The notes under the pieces: model-generated
Seen by the model: the letters and a program-made list of their open reading frames with translations, nothing else
What the model was told of the DNA's origin: nothing
Database searches by the model: none
Assembly: GCA_964437365.1 (NCBI GenBank)
Contig: CAYTGM010000031.1
Coordinates: 1-59,861, forward strand
Origin: CAYTGM01 sp964437365
GTDB lineage: Bacteria > Sumerlaeota > Sumerlaeia > SLMS01
Reading direction: 5' to 3'
Length of the DNA stretch: 59,861 bases
Shown: in pieces, positions 52,921 to 59,861 of the stretch
Layout: each line of letters begins with the position of its first letter
How positions within the stretch are numbered: position 1 is the stretch's first letter
Position numbers and translations under genes: made by a program

Positions 52921-53975
52921 GTTAACGTACTCTCCGTCGGAGGATAAAAGAATTTTACCTTCGAAGAATCAACAATACAAGGAAATAAATCGATCGGGCA
53001 TGCTCTGTGGGTAGTTGAGACCGTCGCTGTGTCCTTTCATTCACAGGGATAGAAACTAGCTATCGCGATATTTTAGATTCATTTACCTCATGATAAATCA
53101 TGAGGCCTACGGTAGTGCCTCGCTCCGCTCGGGTAGGTTGGTCTTTCGACTGATTTGCGTGAATTGATTCTCTGCGCCCCTCCACCGCTGCGGGAGGTTC
53201 TATATATCTTTAGGGGTTCATAGAGGGTAAGACGCATAGACATGGCTTACATGAACAAAACGATTTGTATCATCGCTACATTTGGATTTTCACGACCAGT
53301 ATCGCTTCATCTAAATCCGTGTTCATCCGAGTCTCTCCGTGGTCTAAAACAAAGATCAGAGTCATTAGTGAACGGGAGGCATGCGTTGGTGAGGTGCCTG
53401 ATGAATGTGACATCGTAAGCGGTTGCGGAATGAAGCCTCTCACCCAATCAATCTTGTTTCAACTTTCATGCACGTTGCTTGCAATCTGCTTTCGAATGCA
53501 GGTAACAAGCAGGTAGCAAGCAACTTGGAAGCAGGTATATCCAGATTCTTGTGAACTCGATGAGGTCGGAAATGCATCTGAAAAGATCAATATACACAGC
53601 GAAAGTGTGATAACTACGGTGAATATTGATCAGTAGGGGAAAGCTGTTTCAAATATTTCCGTGAGGAGAAGGGGTAGGAACGTCGATGTGTAAGCGGTTG
53701 CGAGGGATAGTCGGAAGAGGCAAATTGGGAAGGTGGATTTCCTGGGATCTCCGATCTCCTGATCGGCAAGGGGTGTGCATCACGACAGTTGTGTCGTTGA
53801 TGCTTTTGGGCTTCCGTCAATACTTTACCGCGACGATACCTTAACGTGAACCGCTCCGGTTACCAACCAGCGTTCGCAGGGGATGCGCGTCTATGCAGAT
53901 CAGGAGAGGCAATCACTGGGCCATGCTTGGACTCGGTCATCGATCATTATTGCCGGATTCGCCACTGATATCAGC
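52921..53975. other. Long non-coding region rich in stem-loops
   Basis: About 1.05 kb without a supported gene. It holds CCTCATGA, four bases, TCATGAGG at 53086-53105; a three-unit ten-base repeat (ATCCGTGTTC, ATCCGAGTCT, CTCCGTGGTC) at 53314-53343; a bipartite hairpin at 53474-53524; and two copies of TAAGCGGTTGCG at 53416 and 53691. Short frames inside have no motifs. Whether it is a decayed gene, a repeat island or a structured RNA cannot be decided by eye. Confidence 0.6.
53474..53524. repeat. Bipartite long hairpin
   Basis: GTTGCTTGC pairs with GCAAGCAAC (nine pairs). After a three-by-three internal loop, CTGCTT pairs with AAGCAG (six pairs), and the apical loop has 15 bases. It is the strongest structure in the non-coding island. 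No T-tract follows on either strand, so it is not a plain terminator. Confidence 0.65.
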
Positions 53976-56900
53976 TCATCCCTCTTCAAGGCGATGCACC
54001 ATCTCTGAGCTGTGCTTGAAGACTTCACTCTTCTGCAGTCGTTTGGATAGACCGAACATCAGACTCAGTACACAAGGGATGAATACAATGACGGTGAATG
54101 TGGCCAGCAATAATCCACCAAACATGACGACGCCCAGACCTCGGTATAGTTCGGAACCGGCACCGGGAAGGAGAACCAGCGGCGAAAGGCCGAGTATTGT
54201 CGTACTTGTCGTCATGAAAATCGGACGAATACGTGTTAAGGTCGCCTGGGTGATAGCATCGTTGACTTCAAGACCCTGTTTCAGGAAGTTGACGGTTTGC
54301 TCCACAATGAGAATGGGGTTGTTCACAACACTCCCGAGAAGAATGACAAACCCCAGCATTGTTAAGACATCCAGGGATTGGATAACCCCCTCCTGGGTCA
54401 GACCAAGATATACATTGAGCAATTTGAGTCCAAGAACACCGCCGGTTAGTCCGATGGGCACAGCCAGTAGAACGGTGAAGGGGTGTCCCCAGTTATGGAA
54501 GATCAAGACAAGCACAAGATAGACAAGTGCGATGGCAAGCAGGAAGTCGCCACCGAGTTCCTCGCGGATGGCTGCAAGCTTGTCACTTGAACCGCCTATA
54601 CGCAGAGAGTATCCCGGTGGGACGCTTCCCTCTTCCTGAAGTGCTCCAACAATATCATTCTCGATAACTTCGATCGCTTCCTCAAGAGAGATGTCTGAAG
54701 GCGGCGATATAGAGAGAGTGACGGCACGCTGACCGTCCACGCGTCGAATGCTCTCTGGGACGAAGGTGAATTCGATATCAGCAATGTCGGAGATAGGAAC
54801 CGTTTTGCCGTCTCCTGTGGATATGCGCAGGCTGTCAAAGGTTGTAAGGGTGTCAAAAGCACCAAGAGTCGAGTAGAGATAGAGGTCGTATTTCTTGCCA
54901 TCCTCATAGTAATCATCAGCGTATGCCCCATCGCCGAGAACCCAGGCACCATAGCCAATGGCTGTGGCAGATATACCGAGTTCCTGAGCGCGCTCCCAGC
55001 GAGGAATAAGTGAGAGTTCAGGCTGACCAACTTCAATCCCTGGGTCCGGTTGTGGGGGAGTACCAAGCTCTTCAAGGGTCTTAAAGAATGCGCCTGCAGC
55101 AATCCCTGTCGTCGTAGCCATGTCAGGTCCAATGATGTCGAGGTCAACACCTCGAGATCCTGATATACTTCGATCAAAAATAGAAAACTGCGTGGCAATG
55201 GCGATTGTTCCGGGAACTTCAGAAAGAATACGCTGCATCAGGTCGGGCACCTGGTCTGCATACTGTGCATCCTTTGCTCGCGTAAACATGAACATCCGGG
55301 TGCCGAAAGCGACAAAGAAGAAGTCTTTGATGGGTGGCCCGTCGAGTTTACCCGTCTCGAAGTCCTCAACAGATCCTTCCACGTAGGGGCGAAAGCGATC
55401 TTCCAGTTCAGAACCAATGGCTGACATCTCCTGCAACGCGTATCCCTGTGGTGGGATCAGCATGGCAAAAATAGAGTTCTGGTTTCCTTCTGGAAGGTAC
55501 TCTGTCTTTGGCATAAAGACAAAGAGTAGAAACGCCGCCAGGCCGATCATGCCGCCGACAAGAGCTATACGTGCCGTTAAGGAACGAAGGATTCTGGTGA
55601 GCCCGTTTTCAACAAGACGATAAGTGCCCTCACCAGCACGAGCAAAAAAGTCTGCTATCGGTGCATACCAATGATTCTTTGAAGTCTTCTTTGTATTCAC
55701 ATCGCGGGTGAGCAGTTTGGATGCGAGGCAGGGGATGACCAGCACAGCAACAATGAACGAGAAGACATTCGCCGAGGTGATGGCAATGGCGAGGTCTCTG
55801 AAAAGCTGCCCCGCCTGTTCCTGCAGGGTCATGATTGGAACAAAGACAACAACGTTTGTCACCGTCGACGAAAAGATCGCCGTCCAGACTTCACTGGTTC
55901 CATCGTAGGCCGCCTCAGGTGCTGCCTTGCCCATTTCACGGTGGCGAAAGATATTTTCCAGAACGACGATGGAGTTATCCAGAACCGCCCCGATGGAGAA
56001 AGCTATACCGGCAAGAGTAATGACATTGATTGAGCGACCCGATAGACTGACAAGAACGATGGCTCCCATCACGCATATAGGGACGGCGACCCCGATAATC
56101 ACTGTGGAGCGTATGTGGCGGAGAAAGATCAGGAGAGTAATGAGGGCAAGTATACCACCGGTCAGGAGGTTGCTCTGGACCATGTCGACGGAATCACGGA
56201 CGTATTCCGTGTCATCGGTCACCTGGGTTAGGAATAGCCCTTTGTCTTTAAGAACGGTCTCGTTTAATTCTTTCGTAACGGCTTTAACATCGTCCATGAC
56301 CTGCAGAAGGTTTGTGCCAGGCTGGTGACGAACACCAAGAGCCATGGCAGGTCTTCCGTTATGACGAATCAGGGAGCGCATCTTTGCCGTCCCTACCTGG
56401 GCATAGCCTATATCACGGATGTGTATTGGTACGCCATCGCGGACTTCGATGATGGCGTTCTCTACATCGAGAGGACTTCTGAAGCGCCCTTTTGTGCGAA
56501 CGTTATAGCGTCGTTTGCCTTCTTCAAGATCGCCTCCGGGAATGTCACGGTTGTTGTCCCGGATCGCGTTTCTGATGTCCATGATGGTCAGATCACGTTC
56601 TGCAAGTTTATAGGGATCGATATAGACCTGCATCTGTTTGGAGGATCCACCATAGACGCCCTGGACGGAAGCAACGCCTTCAACACGTTCGAACTGCGGT
56701 TTAATAAAGTCCTCAGCATAGTCGAAGAACTGGCTGACATCAACTTCATCTACCTGACCAGGACGGGCCCTGATGCTGAACCAGGCTACGGGCTGGTCAG
56801 AACTGCTTGAAGTTGATAGACTGGGCTCGTCAACGTTCTCGGGATAATCGGCGACCTGCTGCAGAGCGTTGCTGACACGAACGAGGTTTTCGCTCATATC

Positions 56901-57191
56901 CGAACCGACAGCAAATTCGAGGATGATCTCTGCCTGTCCCATATTGGAAGAACTGGTCATCTTCTGGAGTCCGGGAACGGACCGAAGGAACTCTTCCTGA
57001 TTCTCCACGATGTCCTGCTCGACGTCCTGGGGAGTCGCTCCAGGGTAGATCGTCGTAACCGTGATCGCCGGCGTGGTAACATCGGGTGTTAGCTGAATAG
57101 GGAGCCTGAAAAGTGATAGAATCCCAAACAGGACGATAGCGATGCAGAGCACCGTGACCGCGATGCCATTGTTAATAAAGTAACGTATCAT
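53976..57191 (-). CDS. RND efflux transporter, HAE1/AcrB family
   Basis: This is a 1071-residue proton-driven exporter with the 12-segment RND layout: the first membrane helix at the N-terminus (ITVTTIYPGATPQDVE after it), large periplasmic loops, and GAVLDNSIVVLENIFRH in the fourth helix, where an Asp takes part in proton relay (AcrB has two adjacent Asp; the second is Asn here). FGGLLLATFTVIVFIPC closes the C-terminal half. It should export drugs, dyes, detergents or metabolites with the adaptor encoded just upstream and an outer-membrane channel that is not in the window. Nine bases separate the two genes. Confidence 0.95.
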   Translation of the reverse strand: MIRYFINNGIAVTVLCIAIVLFGILSLFRLPIQLTPDVTTPAITVTTIYPGATPQDVEQDIVENQEEFLRSVPGLQKMTSSSNMGQAEIILEFAVGSDMSENLVRVSNALQQVADYPENVDEPSLSTSSSSDQPVAWFSIRARPGQVDEVDVSQFFDYAEDFIKPQFERVEGVASVQGVYGGSSKQMQVYIDPYKLAERDLTIMDIRNAIRDNNRDIPGGDLEEGKRRYNVRTKGRFRSPLDVENAIIEVRDGVPIHIRDIGYAQVGTAKMRSLIRHNGRPAMALGVRHQPGTNLLQVMDDVKAVTKELNETVLKDKGLFLTQVTDDTEYVRDSVDMVQSNLLTGGILALITLLIFLRHIRSTVIIGVAVPICVMGAIVLVSLSGRSINVITLAGIAFSIGAVLDNSIVVLENIFRHREMGKAAPEAAYDGTSEVWTAIFSSTVTNVVVFVPIMTLQEQAGQLFRDLAIAITSANVFSFIVAVLVIPCLASKLLTRDVNTKKTSKNHWYAPIADFFARAGEGTYRLVENGLTRILRSLTARIALVGGMIGLAAFLLFVFMPKTEYLPEGNQNSIFAMLIPPQGYALQEMSAIGSELEDRFRPYVEGSVEDFETGKLDGPPIKDFFFVAFGTRMFMFTRAKDAQYADQVPDLMQRILSEVPGTIAIATQFSIFDRSISGSRGVDLDIIGPDMATTTGIAAGAFFKTLEELGTPPQPDPGIEVGQPELSLIPRWERAQELGISATAIGYGAWVLGDGAYADDYYEDGKKYDLYLYSTLGAFDTLTTFDSLRISTGDGKTVPISDIADIEFTFVPESIRRVDGQRAVTLSISPPSDISLEEAIEVIENDIVGALQEEGSVPPGYSLRIGGSSDKLAAIREELGGDFLLAIALVYLVLVLIFHNWGHPFTVLLAVPIGLTGGVLGLKLLNVYLGLTQEGVIQSLDVLTMLGFVILLGSVVNNPILIVEQTVNFLKQGLEVNDAITQATLTRIRPIFMTTSTTILGLSPLVLLPGAGSELYRGLGVVMFGGLLLATFTVIVFIPCVLSLMFGLSKRLQKSEVFKHSSEMVHRLEEG

Positions 57192-57200
57192 ACAGGGGGG

Positions 57201-58514
57201 TTAACCTCCGGAGTTTTCCTTGAGGCGATCTTCCTCAAAGAAACGGGACGGATCGATGGCTTCCTCATTCTGGTTTGTCATGAAGGTATTAAGAACGACG
57301 GCTTGCCCAGGCTGAAGGCGTTCGTTGCCACGAATAACAATCTGCTGACCTGGCCTCAGGTCACCGTAGACTTCCACGGCTTCACCGAAGAATCGACCTG
57401 TCGTCACCTCAACCTGGTTGGCGACCATGTTTTCCTTGTCGCCTTTGTCTATACGATAGACGACCGGGTTTGGATACATGGGGACTAAAGCGTCTTTTGG
57501 GATGATGACACTCTTTTCGCTTTCATCTCGCTTTTCAATGCTGAGTCGGGCGAGCATCCCCGGTGCGAGGAGCTCTTCCTCATTGTCGATGAGAATCTTA
57601 ATGGGAAAAGAACGGGTCTGTGGGTCTGCGCGAGCAATTCGCTGACTGACTTTACCAACAAATGGCTTTTGTGGCGCCGCATCAAAGGTGACGTCGAACA
57701 GATCGCCGAGCTTGATGGAGGAGAAATAATTCTCGGGAACAGCCACAGTGACTTTAACTTCGTCGATACTCTGAAAGCCGAGGACGGTGTCACCTTCACT
57801 TACCCAGGACCCAACATCGATATACTTTTGTGTCACGATCCCGTCGTAAGGCGCTCTTATAGTTGAGCGATCCAATATGTCTTTTGCCAGTTCGTATTGC
57901 GCAACAGCCTGGAGATGAGAGGCCTCGGCTGCCGCAATGACTTCGATACGGGCTCCGGATTTGACGCGCTCGTAGCGTGCCTTAGCAACTTCCTCAGATG
58001 CTTTGGCTGTTTCCCACTCACGCTTGACGGACTCGAATTCAGATTCGGAAACAGACTTGTCGGCAAGGAGCTCTGTATAGCGATCATACTCTGCCTTTGC
58101 CAGTTCTGAGCGCGTCTTCCATTCTTCCCAGCTGGCTTTTTCAATCGCAACGTCCTCGTCTCGTGAGCCGTTGCGCAGTTCCCTGAGCTCTTCTGCTGTT
58201 CTCTTCATTTGAGCTTCGGCTGCTTTTGCGGCCAGTTGAAGGGGACGCTGACGGAGTACCATCAAAGGTGTTCCGCTGGTTACATGGTCTCCTTCATCAA
58301 CATGAAGTTGAGAAACGACGCCTTCAACTTCGCTGCCGATCATGGTTCTACGAAAAGGCTCGACCGTTCCGGTGAGACGGATCGGCTGGCTGAAAGCTCC
58401 TTCACGGACGAGAGCGGTAACCACATTTGCCGGAGGTTGTCCCTGAGCGAAGAGAGCTGCCGGGAGCATGAGCATGAAAACGGATAATTTCAGAAAAGGA
58501 TGACGGAATGTCAC
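57201..58514 (-). CDS. RND periplasmic adaptor (membrane fusion protein)
   Basis: This is a 437-residue HlyD/AcrA-type adaptor. A signal peptide (MTFRHPFLKLSVFMLMLPAALFA) is followed by the first half lipoyl domain (GTVEPFRRTMIGSEVEGVVSQLHVDEGDHV), an alpha-helical coiled-coil hairpin (about 85-200, Ala/Glu/Lys-rich), the second half lipoyl domain (IRAPYDGIVTQKYIDVGSWV) and beta-barrel and membrane-proximal domains. It bridges the RND pump and the outer-membrane channel. The start is GTG at 58514 with GAGG ten bases upstream. It leads the two-gene pump operon. Confidence 0.94.
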   Translation of the reverse strand: MTFRHPFLKLSVFMLMLPAALFAQGQPPANVVTALVREGAFSQPIRLTGTVEPFRRTMIGSEVEGVVSQLHVDEGDHVTSGTPLMVLRQRPLQLAAKAAEAQMKRTAEELRELRNGSRDEDVAIEKASWEEWKTRSELAKAEYDRYTELLADKSVSESEFESVKREWETAKASEEVAKARYERVKSGARIEVIAAAEASHLQAVAQYELAKDILDRSTIRAPYDGIVTQKYIDVGSWVSEGDTVLGFQSIDEVKVTVAVPENYFSSIKLGDLFDVTFDAAPQKPFVGKVSQRIARADPQTRSFPIKILIDNEEELLAPGMLARLSIEKRDESEKSVIIPKDALVPMYPNPVVYRIDKGDKENMVANQVEVTTGRFFGEAVEVYGDLRPGQQIVIRGNERLQPGQAVVLNTFMTNQNEEAIDPSRFFEEDRLKENSGG

Positions 58515-58857
58515 GGGTCAGGTGCCTCATTTTTGTAAAAATGCATCAAAAGAAGGACTGTGGGTGCCCTTGCGGGTGAGGACAACAAAGTCAGAGCCAG
58601 AATCGAGAGTCAGCCAAAAAAAGTTAAGGCCTTAACAGTTTTGACCAATCAACTTTTATGGTCGTTTTATAACTCCACTATTCTGAAGAGTCTTCAGGGG
58701 AGACACACAAAGGCTCCCAGATGTGTTTCCCAGATGAATAATTTTGAGCTAAGAGTTTGAAATTGTTGACTTTGTTCGCGGCTGTTGGGTCTTTCTGGTC
58801 AGAAGTACTGGAAGGACTCTCTTTCAGAACTGCCCATCTTTGCGTGTAAATGGTCCC
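58515..58857. promoter_or_regulatory. Divergent region upstream of the RND operon with 14-base palindrome
   Basis: GTTAAGGCCTTAAC at 58623-58636 is a perfect 14-base palindrome about 110 bases ahead of the adaptor gene. On the minus strand TTGGTC, 16 bases, TAACTT could be a weak promoter that overlaps it, which would suit repression by a TetR- or MarR-type regulator. No regulator gene is in the window. The promoter of the LysM gene on the plus strand must also lie here. Confidence 0.45.
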
Positions 58858-59861
58858 TTGAAGCCTGTCTTTACCAACATGATCGCCTCGTTGTTTCTCA
58901 TGATTTTCATGGGATTGGAGATAGGGGTGTTTGCTGCTTCATCTGGAAAGTACTATCAGGTTCAGCGGGGCGATTCGTTGTATCGCATCTCCCAGAGGTT
59001 TGGAGTGCCGCTGGCTGACCTTGCTCGGGCTAACAGACTTCAGGTAGGAAGTCAGATCGCGACAGGTAGCCGCCTGTGGATTCCGGAGTCAAAAAACCAG
59101 TCGACAAATACTCGCTCTCGGTCAACTTCGTCTGCCTCTTCACCCAGTAAATCCTATACCTTCGTGAGGAAGAATGGTCGAAGAGTTATCGTGACTCGAC
59201 CGACCAGTGAACCAAGTTCTGCCTCTCCGTCCAGCAGTGCCAGAAGCTATCCGAGACTCGGTGGGTCTTCTTCAAGCACATCGTCACGTTCATCCAATAC
59301 TTCTGGGGTCTACACCGTTGGAAAGGGTGATACCTTGTGGGGCCTTGCTCAGCGATACGGTTTTTCTGTGGGAGAACTGGCGCGCTACAACGGGATTTCT
59401 GCGAGTGCTGGTTTAGAAGTAGGGCAGAAGATCAGGATTCCCAGTAGTTCAGTAGCGAGCGTTGAAGATGTTCCAGGAGGCGGCATCAAAGTTAATCGAC
59501 CAAGTCGAAGACAAGTTACGAATCCATCATCAAGCAGTTCAAGAGGTAAGGATTTCATCTGGCCTGTAGAGGGTGAGGTTCTCAGGTCGTTTACGAAGAA
59601 TTCCGAGGAGAGCTATGTGGGCCTCGACATTGGTGTGCCATACGGAACTGAGGTGAGAGCAGCGCGCTCCGGGACCGTAGTTTATTCAGACGACAGCATT
59701 CCCTATTACAATGCGATGATCATTATCTCGCATGATGATGGGTTTGCCACCTGTTATGCACAGAATTCCCGATTGCTTGTTAGAGAAGGGCAGCGTGTGC
59801 AGCAGGGACAGGTGATAGCGCGATCGGGCAATTCTGGCATGGGCGGGAATCCTTATCTGCA
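58858..59861 (+). CDS. LysM/LytM (NlpD-like) protein, cut by window end
   Basis: The frame runs off the right edge. It has an N-terminal hydrophobic signal (MIASLFLMIFMGLEIGVFAA), a LysM domain (YYQVQRGDSLYRISQRFGV), a Ser-rich linker, a second LysM (VYTVGKGDTLWGLAQRYGF), another linker and a peptidase_M23/LytM domain (FIWPVEGEVLRSF ... GLDIGVPYGTEV). In that domain the zinc His before GLD is Tyr-Val and the HxH part reads CYAQN, so metal ligands are missing as in NlpD and EnvC. It is probably an activator of septal amidases, not an enzyme. The start is uncertain: TTG at 58858 or ATG at 58879. Confidence 0.85.
   Translation, partial: MKPVFTNMIASLFLMIFMGLEIGVFAASSGKYYQVQRGDSLYRISQRFGVPLADLARANRLQVGSQIATGSRLWIPESKNQSTNTRSRSTSSASSPSKSYTFVRKNGRRVIVTRPTSEPSSASPSSSARSYPRLGGSSSSTSSRSSNTSGVYTVGKGDTLWGLAQRYGFSVGELARYNGISASAGLEVGQKIRIPSSSVASVEDVPGGGIKVNRPSRRQVTNPSSSSSRGKDFIWPVEGEVLRSFTKNSEESYVGLDIGVPYGTEVRAARSGTVVYSDDSIPYYNAMIIISHDDGFATCYAQNSRLLVREGQRVQQGQVIARSGNSGMGGNPYL

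Noticed and set aside
53893..54522. 209-codon plus-strand frame at the end of the RND gene
   Set aside because: It mostly overlaps the well-supported RND gene in antisense and its product is Arg/Ser/Thr-rich without motifs.

Overview
The window is a 59.9 kb piece of chromosome from a Gram-negative bacterium. The evidence is the number of lipoprotein signal peptides, an RND efflux pump with its membrane-fusion partner, an NlpD-like LysM/LytM protein and SPOR domains. Several secreted proteins carry long Thr/Pro linkers, and one of them ends in a single dockerin-like repeat. That style, together with a CarD-type regulator with a long acidic tail and tandem GH57 domains, suggests an uncultured lineage near Sumerlaeota, Hydrogenedentota or the PVC/FCB groups. 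The placement is a guess from gene style, not a phylogeny. There are no insertion sequences, integrases, phage genes or CRISPR arrays. The only RNA gene seen is a tRNA-Thr.

Layout. 0.2-5.8 kb: a tightly coupled minus-strand operon (MoxR-type AAA ATPase, beta-propeller/TPR lipoprotein, AcpS, a secreted helical protein, an aldo/keto reductase). 5.9-15.5 kb: mixed housekeeping genes, namely a GT2 glycosyltransferase, a divergent serine hydrolase/NagZ pair that resembles a NagZ-AmiE muropeptide recycling module, an M48 protease lipoprotein, the radical-SAM enzyme AmrS, an EF-G2-like GTPase and a small membrane-anchored coiled-coil protein. 16.2-29.8 kb: an alpha-glucan region with a 2065-residue secreted protein (GH57, CBM25-like and second GH57-like domains plus dockerin), a feruloyl/enterochelin-esterase-like hydrolase, a cytoplasmic GH13 amylase, two secreted beta-sandwich proteins that share a C-terminal tail, and a membrane-anchored SGNH hydrolase.

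29.8-34.6 kb: core metabolism and ribosome genes on the minus strand (PHP phosphoesterase, PurQ, RpiA, CarD, RsfS, YqeK, a gamma-glutamylcyclotransferase-like protein). YqeK has no ATG, GTG or TTG start ahead of its HD domain. 34.9-38.3 kb: a SPOR-SPOR-TM-LamG-like protein and an orphan secretin N0/N1-like protein. 38.5-43.3 kb: a GT2 gene overlapping a two-subunit ABC exporter with one degenerate ATP site, then tRNA-Thr. 43.4-52.9 kb: a secreted GH10-like (DUF187) glycosidase with Fn3 and golvesin-like modules, a lipoprotein, a photolyase with an SRPBCC-epimerase fusion, a GT39-like transferase, a protoglobin and an unknown secreted protein. 52.9-54.0 kb: about 1 kb of non-coding DNA rich in stem-loops. 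54.0-58.5 kb: an RND pump and its adaptor. The right edge cuts a LysM/LytM protein.

No complete new defence or mobile system is visible. The best leads are a family of intergenic hairpin repeats at three loci, the YqeK start, the tandem-GH57 dockerin protein and its neighbours, the shared Ser-Val-x-Asp-Trp tail, an orphan secretin-domain protein, and two perfect palindromes that could be operators.
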